Assembly: GCF_001680005.1 (NCBI RefSeq)
Contig: NC_033561.1
Coordinates: 372,001 to 436,000 of the forward strand
Direction of reading: 5' to 3'
Length of the DNA stretch: 64,000 nucleotides
Source: Plasmodium coatneyi
Lineage: Eukaryota; Apicomplexa; Aconoidasida; Haemosporida; Plasmodiidae
Position numbers and translations under genes: made by a program. The notes under the pieces were generated by a model, which was given only the letters and a program-made list of their open reading frames with translations, was not told the origin of the DNA and did not search any database. The first letter of the stretch is position 1; each line of letters starts with the position of its first letter. Of this stretch, positions 47,050-57,826 are shown piece by piece.

Positions 47050-47833
47050 ATGCCCATGCAAATAGGAACGGAGGCGGAAAAAAACGTTGCATGTGATCCA
47101 TGCCGCACGTGCTTGCTAAAGTACGTAACCCTTCTACTCATTAAGCCACCTACAAGCATGCGCATACGCGCGCTGCATAATATAACAGGGAGCAAATTCT
47201 ATTCGCTGGACGATTGCCTCATTGCACATTTGTAACTTCGCCACGGAAGATATATATCCACTCATATATCCGTAACGGTGCTATCAGAGGGCAACACACA
47301 AAATAAATGTGAATATAAACCCCGCTCTTACACGCTTGGGCGCTACGCTTTTTTTTAGCGGCACCCTTTTTACCGCGTCAAAACAGAAAAAACTTACGCC
47401 CTACCCAACCATCGAATTCTTTACAGTAAAATGCGTATTTTTTCATTGCTCTTATGTGCCCCTTTTTTATTCCCCCTTTTATTCTCCTTTTTTTTGGCCC
47501 CATTTTGTTTGTCCCCCCACGCATCCATATCTATGCACAAAACTGTTTAAGCTTAAATTTAATTCTACAAAATTGACACGCGTTGTTGTCCTAAGGCGGG
47601 AAACTTCCTGCAACGGTTGCGACAGTGAGCTGGAACATATGGATGTGCTGTGCATACACAAATTCGCTTTTCATGTGCGCGCAAGTTTTCCTCTTCGCGA
47701 ATTGAAAGAGCAGTACATTTTTGTGCAGTTTTTTTTTTTTAAAAGGCTTAATTTGTGCCCAGAGGGTTATATGAAAAAAATAAACGTAAAACAAAACAAA
47801 CTACAATGGGATGAAGTGAAAAAAAAAGGATGA
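47050..47833 (+). CDS. Small conserved-looking protein with cysteine pairs
   Basis: A spliced model fits the phases: 47050-47120, 47359-47425 and 47552-47833, giving 139 residues. Intron 1 has a perfect GTACGT donor and intron 2 uses GTAAAA with a TTTAAG acceptor. The protein has CDPCRTC near the N-terminus and ETSCNGCDSELEHMDVLCIH in the middle, then KFAFHVRASFPLRELKEQYI and a Lys-rich tail (INVKQNKLQWDEVKKKG). Four-Cys spacing of this sort could bind zinc, but I do not recognise the family. Divergent placement from MetRS and convergent placement with the next gene fill the interval neatly. The third exon is the best supported and the first the least. Confidence 0.55.
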
Positions 47834-48078
47834 GAGGGGGTTAGAAGACTTCCGCTTCGGTCTTTGCACCTGTTTTCTTTATTTTTTTTTCTTTTTAACC
47901 CTCACATATACAAAATAACTGAAAAGCGCTGCGCACGCGAAGGATCACACTGACGTGCCTCCGCCGTGCCGTGTTGTCCAGATTGTGGGAACCAAGCCAA
48001 CATACACGCTTTGATTAACAAAGTGAAAAAGTAACAACGGACATGGTGCAAAAAGGGGGGGGAAAAAAATTCCACGCC

Positions 48079-50517
48079 CTATTCCTCGTGAAAGTATATA
48101 TCGATGTATTCCAGCGCCTGCAAGGTGGGAAAGAAAAACAGTTCACCATTTCATCACTCCGGAGGGGAGCTACGAAATGCATGTGCACTCATAAACGAGC
48201 AGTCCTTGCCTACCCGGGCGGCATCCTCGTCATCCTTCATTCTCCTCAAAACTGTTTTGAATTCTTCCGAAAAGGGACTACAGTGGCTGTGATGTGCACA
48301 TGAAAAAAAAAAAAAAAAAAAAAATTTCGACGAAAAAAAAAAAAGCTAGTTCCTCCCCCCACTGTTTCCACTTACATACGCGGAAAAAACGATGCACTTG
48401 ACTTACCATTCAGGAATTTGGTTATACAAACAGGACAATTTTAAAATGTCCAACCAGGTGTTGCACGCCTGGACATCCACCAAGTCATGATTCGCTTTCC
48501 TGAAAAGAGAATTCGCACAAAAGTTTTATTGGCACATAATCGATGATGAATTGTTATACGAAGCTGTTTTGCGTTTCCATTTGTACAGTCGTAGCTTACT
48601 TTATAATTTCGTTAACGTCAAAGTACATGTTTGCCCAGGCAAACAGACTCAATGTCTTTGAGGACAATTTTATTGACGTCCTATTTTTTATTAACTCGTT
48701 TATTAGTCGTATCTACGGAAGGGTGCAGTGGGTGGTTAAAAATATGCTCATCGGTGTAAATAAACATGGGATCCTCGACAGGAGGACAACTTCGCTCAAA
48801 TGTGTACTTCACATGCGTGCATTCGCTCAAGCCATTACAATTATCTTTTCCACGTTTCCTTTGCATTTCTCCAGTAATTCTTCATTCTGCAGTGTAAAAA
48901 AAAAAAGGGGGAAAAAAAATACAGTTAACTATGCATGGTAATGGAACTACAAAATGACGCCCTGTTCACTCCCCCTTCTGTACCTTTTCCTTTCGTACCT
49001 CAGGTTTCATCTCCTTTACGGTGTGATAAACGTACAAACTTTTCTCTGCGAAAAATGGGTGTAGGAAGGGCACAAGTAGGTATATTTATAAGTAAGCCTA
49101 TTTGTTCTTCGTTCAACACAGATGAAACATGATGTGCAAAATGTAACACCTCCTGTGCAGAACCAACCCAACAGGAAATTGTGAATTTCGTTCGTCAAAT
49201 AGATAGACATATCGTATGAATCGTCGTATATCTGCGAGTAGGGGGGGAGGTGCACAGGTGTGTATTTATGTGAGCATACATTTCCGCCAAGGTGCCATCT
49301 GGCGCTATCACTGCAGCCACTTTTTTCATTTCGCACTAACTATCATGGCCTCCTCAAAAGAGTTCTTTTCCAACATCAACATGGCCTTTATGGTCACTGC
49401 GTAGAAGGAACTTTCCAGTTTTATTTGGCTACAAGGGGAGGAAAGAAAAATAAATCGAGTGTACAGAGTATTGTGAAGTGGCTTCCAAATGAACAGAATT
49501 CCCCCGAAGACACCACTCGGTACTTCCCTCTGCATCATTACCTGTTCTGTCGTATGAAGGAAAATATTTCTCGCACATCGTAAAATTTTTTCTTTTTTAA
49601 AAATTCTTCCATGCATAGCAAAATGTATTTGTTCGACGGGGGGCAAAGCAGCCATCCGTTGAAATATTTAAGCAGCTTCGAAGAAAAAAAGGGCAAGGGG
49701 GTGGCAGGAAAGCGATGAGAAGGAGTTCATTTATTTGTTCAGGTGTGTACGCAATTTTGTGAAGCTAGAGAGGGAACTAAAGGGGTGTTCATACACATAG
49801 GGGGAAAGCATAACTTAAAGGTCTGCAGACGCTTGAACCCTGGTCTATATTATTGAACTATATCAATTTTTCCCCCTCTCCACTTCCACACTGATGCAAC
49901 GGTTTGGTTACCTCTTTGGCCTCGCTCAGCTGCTTCGTCCTCAGGATGAAAATAAAAAATAAATTAACATCCTGCTGTGTGTTTAAGTTCCTCCCAAAAT
50001 TGTAGTACAGGTTGAGCAGGTGCAGGGACAGCTTGTAGTCTTCTTCCGTTTTGGACCTGCAAGGGTTATTAAATAGTTGACATTTTGTTCTCTACTTCAT
50101 TTGTTACTGTTGTTGTTGGGGGAGTTTCCCTTGGAGCCACGTCCTTCCACATCTAGACGCTATTTTTCTTTTTTTTTTTTTCTCCCCATATTGGGGCGTC
50201 AAATTGTGCTTACAGTTTCAGCACATCGAACAAGTCGTTCATCCGCAGTTTGTGCAACTGGTTCTTCTTCGCGTAGTTTTCTAGCGTGTCAATTTTGGAC
50301 TTGATTAGCGCTGTGTTGAAGCTGCGGGAGGGAAGGGACGTGCACACACGCGTGCATATACATGTGCAACGATTTACACACAATTACACTCAGAGTGAAC
50401 CCTGGCATTTCGCAAGTGGCACTTCTCCTCACAACTGTGCAATTTTCCCCATAATTGCATTCATTACCTTCTCATTTGTAACGAACAAAAAGTGGGCCTT
50501 AATTTGACTCCCTTCAT
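48079..50517 (-). CDS. Multi-exon alpha-helical protein of unknown function
   Basis: Twelve exons agree in phase: 50517-50468, 50321-50214, 50056-49912, 49675-49542, 49428-49341, 49231-49168, 49045-48999, 48886-48839, 48712-48600, 48499-48407, 48277-48214 and 48117-48079, giving 330 residues. The start is uncertain. MKGVKLRPTFCSLQMRSF at 50517 is basic and could target an organelle. Alternatively a short exon at 50703-50665 (MASFGQQFRFCKQ) could splice to 50511. The protein is a chain of helical pairs (LHLLNLYYNFGRNLNTQQDV, EEFLKKKKFYDVREIFSFI, KAMLMLEKNSFEEAMIIYDD, LSLFAWANMYFDVNEIIK) that look like PPR- or TPR-type repeats. It ends ALEYIDIYFHEE. A role in organellar RNA biology is possible but not shown. 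Several exons are under 70 bp. Confidence 0.72.
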
Positions 50518-51302
50518 TTTATCATTCCCCTTCGCTAAGGTGAAGTAAAAGAGGAGAAATATGCGACGGAATATTGGGAAAACAACAACTGTCCCCTTTC
50601 AAGGGGGAAGAAACACACAACTTTGCAAAGCAGCAATCATATCTACACAAAAGTATCCCCTTACCTGTTTGCAAAAACGAAACTGTTGGCCAAAGGAAGC
50701 CATGGCACCCTTCCGATACACACAATTACTGCTATGTTATTATTTTTTTTCACGTACGAAGCAACAGCAGTTTAATTGCTGAAAGTGAGCAATTTGTTAA
50801 TTAAACATATTTTTTAATAGTACGTAAAGTTTGCTAAGTTTGGAAATGGGCATGTCATTTTAAAAAAGCTGGGTGGAGGCGCGAAAACAAATGAACCGTT
50901 CTGAGGGAAACGCACCACGGGGAGATTTCCAACGGGCAGCGGGTCAACAACGACAATGAAAAAAAAAAAAAAAAAAAAAAAAAAGGAGCGACGTTGCACG
51001 TGCAGGTGTGCGTGATGATGCACGTCAGGCGGACGACAAAAAACAGTGACGCGACAAGGAAAAACAAAAACGATGACGGTACTATAATAAACACTTGCGT
51101 ATGCATACAAATGTGCAGTGACACAAACGAGCATACACGACGGGATACTCAACGGGGAACGTTGCATTACACCCATAGGTTTACGTTCAAATGGGAAACT
51201 TGAAAAAAAAAAAAAAAAATGATTTGTAAAGTTCTGCGAAGTGAAAATGTAAAAAGCTAAGGCGGAAAGAAAAGGAACATAAAATGAGGTCAGTCCAACA
51301 AA
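50518..51302. other. Intergenic spacer upstream of the 12-exon gene
   Basis: Apart from a possible alternative first exon at 50703-50665, no gene is supported. A runs lie at 50958-50984 and 51202-51219. It also holds the 3' flank of the ARL1 gene. Confidence 0.55.
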
Positions 51303-51839
51303 TCACTTCATGTTACTGACGAGCCAGTCCAGAGCCTCGGTAATCCCCACGTTCTTCGTAGCACTGGTGCTGAAAATAGCCCACTGCCGATCCCGTATCG
51401 CCGTTAAGTTTAAATCCTTCGAAATTTGAGTTATAGAAAGACAATTTTTCACATCCTGCTTGTTTGCAAAAATGACCAGGAGTACTCCTTTCAAGTCTGG
51501 CTCCTTAAGAATCATATTAATTTCCCACTTGGTGTTTACCAAGCGTTCGCCATCTGAGCTGTCAATCACGTAAATAATGGCATTCGTATTTTTATAGTAG
51601 CATCTCCAGTAGGGTCTAATGGACGACTGCCCCCCCAAATCCCATACCTGTAATTTTAAGTTTTTATAGTTTACATTTTCTACATTAAATCCAATGGTTG
51701 GTATAGTTTGGACGATTTCTCCCAACTGCAATCTATTCAGGATGGTAGTTTTCCCCGCATTATCCAGGCCTAATATGAGTATCCTGATTTCTCTATTTGA
51801 AAATAGGCGGGACAGTATGGAGGAGAAGAGTATGCCCAT
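51303..51839 (-). CDS. ARL1: ADP-ribosylation factor-like GTPase 1
   Basis: A single exon of 178 residues, the normal ARF/ARL length. MGILFSS gives a Gly2 suitable for N-myristoylation, followed by an amphipathic helix. GTPase motifs are GLDNAGKT (P-loop, about 24-31), PTIGFNVENV (switch 1), WDLGGQSSIRPYW (switch 2) and NKQD (about 126-129). The SATKNVGI segment corresponds to the guanine-binding SAxxxxG motif. The opening MGILFSSILSRLFS and the FNVENV and SIRPYW wording fit ARL1 better than ARF1. ARL1 works at the trans-Golgi, recruiting GRIP-domain tethers. The lack of introns is unusual for a Plasmodium ARF-family gene in my recollection, but the frame is intact. Confidence 0.93.
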   Translation of the reverse strand: MGILFSSILSRLFSNREIRILILGLDNAGKTTILNRLQLGEIVQTIPTIGFNVENVNYKNLKLQVWDLGGQSSIRPYWRCYYKNTNAIIYVIDSSDGERLVNTKWEINMILKEPDLKGVLLVIFANKQDVKNCLSITQISKDLNLTAIRDRQWAIFSTSATKNVGITEALDWLVSNMK

Positions 51840-52790
51840 CTTGGCTTCTCACTTTTTTTGTGTGTGTGTGTGTCGCGCCTATGAGGAAAGGTCTTCACAA
51901 TTTTGGTAGCAACACAAGTCCTTACAGATGTCTATGCACATATATGTGTATGCCATGCGTAGTGCACACATGCGTGTGTGTTGGCTAGTCACTTATGGGA
52001 ATTTGCAGCGATTTGCATTTTTGTATGTGTTTTTTTTTCTCAAAAAATGAAGCTCATTGGCTCATTTTGTACACAAGGGGCAATTTATTCCTTGATTTGG
52101 GCCACATCCCAGGGGGGTGTCAGCATTCTGCTTGCTACTTGTCCCGTGACCCGAATGTTAGTCTGTCTGCCTCTTGTTCGACGCCTTCGTTGTGTGAACC
52201 TCCCCAGTTTTGGTACGTCCCTTCTTCGTGTCTTTGCCCCCACCCTGGTCGAGGCCTCCAATATTATCTTTTCACAATTTCGCAGAGGATATATTTTTTA
52301 CACCCTAAGCAGAGTACCATAAGGAGTGACGCGTCGCATGTGTTTCGAACTTATCTCATACGATATTATATCATGTTTATTTTCCTTCCCTTTCCATTCG
52401 TTTTTTTTTTTTTTTTTTTTTCCTTCTTTGCGCTTAAACGAGCATACATGTTAGCATTAATCGCGAAATGTTTGCCAACTTTTGTTTTATTTTTTTATTT
52501 TTTTTTTTTCTCATTTTGTTTTCCAATTTTGAGTTAATTTGTTTACTGCTTGTTTTTTTTTTTTTTTTTCCTCCCACTTTTGCACGTGTTAAGTTTGTAC
52601 AATGTAAGCAGTTTCGCTGCTCACATGGCAAAACAAATCGTTTAAGAAAGGGAAATATAAAAGCTGAAGGGAAAAGGAGAAAAAGGAAAAAATATAACTC
52701 AATTAAACGTTTTTCCCTGGCCCTTTTTATCAACCCAGTTGAGTAGGAAGTTCATGCCCCATCCCCACCCCCCCTTCTGTGTCTGTGTGT
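51840..52790. other. Divergent spacer between ARL1 and the IF-3-like gene
   Basis: No gene is supported. T-rich runs (52400-52422, 52486-52510, 52553-52570) dominate the right half and precede the plus-strand gene. Promoters for both genes probably lie here. Confidence 0.55.
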
Positions 52791-53819
52791 ATGCGTGTGT
52801 TACGAAAGAGTAACATGAGTGTACTCCTCACCTACGAAAAAATAATTCTGTGCCCTAAGCAAAATTTAAGCGCAGCAAATCAGTTCTATACAAATTTCTA
52901 CATACCCCTTGCAAACAAGGTTACTTTTTTTACTCGTCCCTTTTGGGTCAACAGAAGAATAAGCGCCTTTGAAGAGGCGGCTCATCATGACAGGAAGTAC
53001 ATCCAATATCATGTCATAGTAAATGCGGTGAAATTATTTTTTTTAAAAAAGTATTCGCAAGGTTGGAGTCCATCCATTCACCGTTGGAACATTTTTGAAT
53101 CTATCGGGAAGAATAATCCGTCTTACCTGACGTTTGCCAAGGGAGGCAGCACAGATTCAAATGATGACACAACACAGGTGGGACGAAACACGTCTGAAAA
53201 AAAGACCAATGTCAACAATTCAAATGGTGAGTCACAGTTAGACGAAATCAATTCGCAGATTACACCACATGATGAAACAGAGAAAATGCCAAAAGATGCA
53301 GAGTCCCACTTGTTTGAGAGGGGCCCTTTCGCCATCCATTACTGGAAGAAGAAAAAACAAACGAACAGTACCCACTACAACATAGACCCATCGGCCAAAA
53401 CGAAAAAGATCCAAATCTACTATAACTGCGAAATGACCGACATGGAAAGAAAAATTTGTAAAATTAAAAAATTTTTGCGAAATGGAAATCCCGTAGACAT
53501 TCTTTTAATTTGTGAGAAAGACAGCGACTGCGACGACGAGGTTAATCAAAAGAGAGGGGGAGGGGAAAAAAAGAAAATGAATAAAAAAAATGAGGAGAGC
53601 ACTTCCGAAGGTGGAACCACTTCCATATGCAAGGATAAGAATGATTTTACCAACCGTGTTTTGTCACTGCAACTAGGTGAAGCGAAGTGTTCCCCGCACA
53701 TGAACGTCCGAGTGAATTTCCTGATGAGGCACTTGGCCAAAATTGCAAACGTGGAGGAAACGTTTTGGCATGTCCAGAACGGCAGGCGCGTCATTCTGAT
53801 CAAGCTCTATCCCAGGTGA
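52791..53819 (+). CDS. IF-3-like translation initiation factor, probably organellar
   Basis: A single exon of 342 residues from ATG 52791. A second in-frame Met at 52815 (MSVLLTYEKIILCPKQ) is an equally good start. The C-terminal half contains TKKIQIYYNCEMTDMERKIC then KIKKFLRNGNPVDILLICE, which follows the IF-3 C-terminal domain pattern (a beta strand, a helix starting near D-x-x-x-K, then a K-G-x-x-V-x-hydrophobic strand). It ends with RVNFLMRHLAKIANVEE. Bacterial IF-3 binds the small ribosomal subunit and checks initiation. An organelle-targeted version would serve the mitochondrion or apicoplast. The N-terminal 100 residues are basic and lack an obvious apicoplast signal peptide. A hydrophilic Asn/Lys/Glu insertion separates N- and C-terminal parts. 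Confidence 0.68.
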   Translation: MRVLRKSNMSVLLTYEKIILCPKQNLSAANQFYTNFYIPLANKVTFFTRPFWVNRRISAFEEAAHHDRKYIQYHVIVNAVKLFFLKKYSQGWSPSIHRWNIFESIGKNNPSYLTFAKGGSTDSNDDTTQVGRNTSEKKTNVNNSNGESQLDEINSQITPHDETEKMPKDAESHLFERGPFAIHYWKKKKQTNSTHYNIDPSAKTKKIQIYYNCEMTDMERKICKIKKFLRNGNPVDILLICEKDSDCDDEVNQKRGGGEKKKMNKKNEESTSEGGTTSICKDKNDFTNRVLSLQLGEAKCSPHMNVRVNFLMRHLAKIANVEETFWHVQNGRRVILIKLYPR

Positions 53820-54355
53820 TCCGCTTCATGGTTCCCCTGGTGATCCCCCATATTGGAGACCTCACGGTGAACCACATTCCAAATCGCATTGGAAGTTGCC
53901 AGCTGGCACTTGCATAACTGTAGACACTTCCCCCGTACAAGACCAGTTTGAAATTGCTTCGCGCGAAGGTGTGCAGAGAACAGGGGAGAGTACCTACTTC
54001 CTTCTTATCCAACGGAGCAGATAAACGAGTGAAAAACAAACTAGTGAAAAAAAAACGAGTGAAAAACAAACTAGTGAAAAAAAAACGAGTGAAAAACAAA
54101 CTAGTGAAAAACAAACGAGTGGAGGATCCTTCATAATAATAATAATGAATGAATAGAATGAATGAATCCTAATATTCTGAGTAATGAATGAATGGAAGCA
54201 CACACATATATGGAATAATTATGGGGGCCACGCACAATACTGGTAGAAGGAGCATGGGAAAAAGGAGTATTCCATGCTATTAAAAAATTTAGGGATTACT
54301 TTGTGTACCATTTATAATGAAATAAAAAAAAGGGAACATTACATTTAACGTTACA
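53820..54355. other. Junction between core genes and the KIR island
   Basis: No gene is supported. A 30-bp tandem repeat sits in the centre and an AATAATAATAATGAATGAATAG microsatellite-like tract follows. It is the border between conserved genes and the variant-antigen island. Confidence 0.55.
54025..54121. repeat. 30-bp tandem repeat, about 3 copies
   Basis: The unit ACGAGTGAAAAACAAACTAG followed by TGAAAAAAAA is repeated three times with almost no change. Read on the plus strand it would give RVKNKLVKKK, but the surrounding frame is short and has no gene features, so I treat it as non-coding. Confidence 0.65.
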
Positions 54356-56512
54356 TTACATGTTTTGATAACTAATATTCCTGCCCCTGTTTCCTGGTCT
54401 TCTACCATTATTTGTTCTTCGCCTTCTGGGTTGTGGTGATCTATCATATATGGTAGATGCTCCATCCGTCAAATCTGCTATGGTTGATTCTGCCGCTGTT
54501 GTTAAATTTGATGAGGAACCCATTGTAGTTGCATATTCTGTAGAACTGTCCGTAGAATCGCCTGAGAATGCGTTTAAATCCTGTCGAACGAACCTTCTTT
54601 TTCTGCTGCTTCCATTGCTACTTCCAAAGAAGTTTTTTATCCCAGAAGGTAAAAGATCATACTAATAATAAAAAAGGGAAAGAAAGGAAGGTATGAAGGG
54701 AAGGGCGAAAGAAAGGGTGTTAAGGACATAAAAATGTGTGTTGTATCTACATATATATATACCTACATATTTACATATATATGTATATGAACATATATAT
54801 ATAATGCACAACGTACAATCTATTTTCTCTATATATTTTTATTTATTTTTTACAGTAGGAATACATAATAGCAGGTATTATTTATTATATGTAATTTCAC
54901 TTTAAATTGTAATGGTAATTATAATTGTAATTATTTACTCATAATTATTGTATTACTTACTTTATATAGAAAAAACGCAAGTGTTGGTAGACCGACTAGT
55001 GTTCCTAGTGTGAAAGATACGATTGGAGTAGTAGGGGTGGTCGTGCCCCCAGAAGTGGATGAACCTGCCGCAGTGTGTGTATCCGCTGCATGCTGTACCA
55101 CAGCTCTTTCTTCTACGAGCACTTGTTTACACTTTTCCCCTAGTAGGTTCCGGGGGTTGCTGTTTTTATACGTCCTATTAAATTCAAAGCAATATTCAGT
55201 CATATGACCGCGGCTACAATTCTCCTCCACTTTTCCATATGCTACTTCAACCTCCCGTGTGCGTGCACAATACTGGTCTTCTTTGGGGTCACCAGGATTT
55301 TGTAATTTGTTCTGCACGTGCACATGATCATAAAACCAATCAAACACCTTTTTTCTATTATTAAACAGTTCTTTGTCAATTTTCTCAGTATACTTAAGAG
55401 GACATTTATTCCTCCCCCAGGGGGCCGTATGGAATGCAATAAAAATTTTCTCTACAGTGTTAAAGAATTCGTCGTCCCCTATGGTCCCCGGTAATGCACT
55501 TCCTATCCACCAATACAGAAATTCACAGCGGTCCCCATATAATGCTTCGCCCCCATTCATTTTTGCTGCGTAGTAGGAAGCATTTATAATAGAATCCACT
55601 TCATCATCATCACCTAGGAGTGTGCTCAGCGTACTTTTCGCTTCCCTGCTCCATGACGTATCACTGCGGGAGTAAGTAGCCGTATTGAATTTTCCATACA
55701 TTTCTTCTGAAGGTAATTTGTCGGGATCCTGCAGGGGCAATTATAAAAAAAAGGGGGTCCACCTTTACATTTTCACTATACGATGAATGGAAATATTACA
55801 TGTGGACACATGAATTCGCCTATACGCACAGCAGCAGAAAAAAAGCAACCCTGTAGTTGTTTCCCTGACATCCAGCACTCACCCCATCAACCTTCGCGGG
55901 ATTGCAAGTTCCCGTACTACCGGTACCGGAAGAACCTGGGTTCAATGTACATGTTGCAAGTTCTCCCTTCGTCCTCTGGTCCACAGAGCTTATATATGCT
56001 TTTTTCTTTTCCTTGAAATTGGTTTCGTTAATGCCAGTGCATGCAATTGTGCACTTATCAACATTAGACAACTTCTGCAGTTCTTCGCAAATAAAATTCA
56101 TAGCACCCGTAAATTTATCACTCTGCCGACCGCTTAATATTCTTTCCCCAACCCAAAAATATAGGAAATTACACCACTCACAATATTTTTCATCGTCCTT
56201 ATCCACTTCCTTGGCCACTTTACACCATGCATTCCCGATTTCTCCAATACCCTCGTAAATTTTATGAGTGCTCCTTAATTCAGTCTCTATTTCGTTGGCA
56301 GAATCATGCGTACACCAACCTGAGGCTTCTTTGAATTGATTAGAGTAGTCCGCATATAATACTTCTCCCTCCTGGCCTTGCACCTATGAACGGAATTAAA
56401 AAAGCATGTGTATATTATTACATGTTCACAATTATAATACGGGTGAAATATTACATAAATAATGTGCACGTATCCATTTAGACTAAGGAATAGTTGCAAG
56501 TACTGTCACCAT
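54356..56512 (-). CDS. KIR/pir variant antigen 1 with two ectodomain exons
   Basis: Minus-strand exons 56383-55883, 55728-54961 and 54661-54356 join in phase 0. A 9-bp first exon at 56512-56504 (MVT, GTACTT donor) is tentative. Total is about 527 residues. Exon 2 has pir-type sequence (YADYSNQFKEASGWC, YCEWCNFLYFWVGERIL). Exon 3 begins a second, complete pir ectodomain (DPDKLPSEEMYGKFN, CEFLYWWIGSALPG, VFDWFYDHVHVQ) and ends with a transmembrane segment (VSFTLGTLVGLPTLAFFLYK). The last exon is a cytoplasmic tail (YDLLPSGIKNFFGSSNGSSRK, ending near STIYDRSPQPRRRR). KIR proteins are clonally variable and exported to the infected red cell. Two ectodomains in one reading suggest duplication or fusion. 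No frameshift is seen. Confidence 0.82.
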
Positions 56513-57826
56513 GATTTATTCCTATATTTCCGTATAGAATTTATTTTAAAAGCTGTTTATACTAATTCATAGATTCAGAATGGAAAGGAGAAAGTGCAGG
56601 AATATTTTGGGCCCCCCTCAGTCCGATTTTTTTTTTTTTTACAATTACATATCCTACTACTATGCTTCCTCCTTAATATATATACACTGCTACATATTTA
56701 CAGTCAATGATAACACACTATACATATGTGTACTAAATCGTCATATGCACATATACAATTAAAGCCAGAAATATGTAGGAATAAAGAAATAGGAAATTCA
56801 TAAATGGGAGGAAATAATTGAGCTCCCAATATACACCCCCTCTCATATACATACTTCTTCCCTTATTGGTCCTTTCTAAATTGATTTCATTCGTACAACA
56901 TTTAGCTATTACTACACTATGTACACCTCCTTTTCTTTCCTTTCCTTCCATGTATTATTTTCTCCTTCATTAACACAATTTTGCCTCATAGCCAAAAATT
57001 TTCATTAGGTATTGTTAATGTTCTCCTCCCCCTTTATTCTTCCTTCGCTCATTTTTCCATCCCTTCCGATAAATATACCATAAATGGCTCAACTACATTA
57101 GTCGAAAACTCCCTCATTTGAGCTATCCTTCCCCTGAATGCACATTACACTCCACATACTAAGTTCTCCTTCCTTTTAACACTCTCCTTCTAACCCTAAA
57201 TGCGAAACCCAACACCCTACATGGGACACCCTATACTCATTTCTTTCCCCCTCATCAACTCTTTTACTCACTTCTTCACTCTCATTCCTCCTACAGCCTT
57301 TCCTTCCACACTCCTTCCTTCAGTCCACCACTCCTTCACCCTCCTTCTAACTCTAAATGCGAAGTCCGACGCTCATTTTCCTCCTTAGACCCGCTTTTTC
57401 CTTTTTCCTCATTAGATCCTTCTTTCCTAATCCCTTCCTTCCTCCGTAGATCCTCCCTTTCCTTCCTCCTTAGACGACCTTTCTTCCCTCATTATACCAC
57501 CTACTTCTTTCCTTAGACGACCTCCTTCATTTCTTAGACCCTCGTTTCTTGCTTCCTGAGACACTCCTTCCATCCGCCTTAGATCCTCTTTTCCTTCCTT
57601 TCCTCCTTAGACCCCTTCCTTCCACTTACCACCCCTTACAAACTTCCTTCCACTAACCACCCCTAACAACCTTCCCTTCGATCAACCACCTAAAAACCCA
57701 CCAACCACCTAACACCACCTTCCTTCCACCTACCACCTCTAACAACCCATCTACCACCAAGCACCCCTAACACAACTTTCCTTCCACCGACCACCACCCT
57801 AACGCCCATAAGTGCACCTTCCTTCT
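56513..57826. other. Pyrimidine-rich spacer between the two KIR genes
   Basis: The right half, from about 57010, is strongly C/T-rich on the plus strand. It contains many CCTTCCTT, CCTTAGAC and ACCACC words, becoming a loose ACCACCTAACA-like array at 57640-57800. No gene is supported. It lies just downstream of KIR 2, so it could be part of its 3' UTR. The left part is ordinary A/T-rich 5' flank of KIR 1. Confidence 0.65.

Noticed and set aside
53948..54136. 62-codon plus-strand frame containing RVKNKLVKKK repeats
   Set aside because: It is a translation of the 30-bp tandem repeat. The N-terminal part has no features and the IF-3-like gene already stops at 53819.
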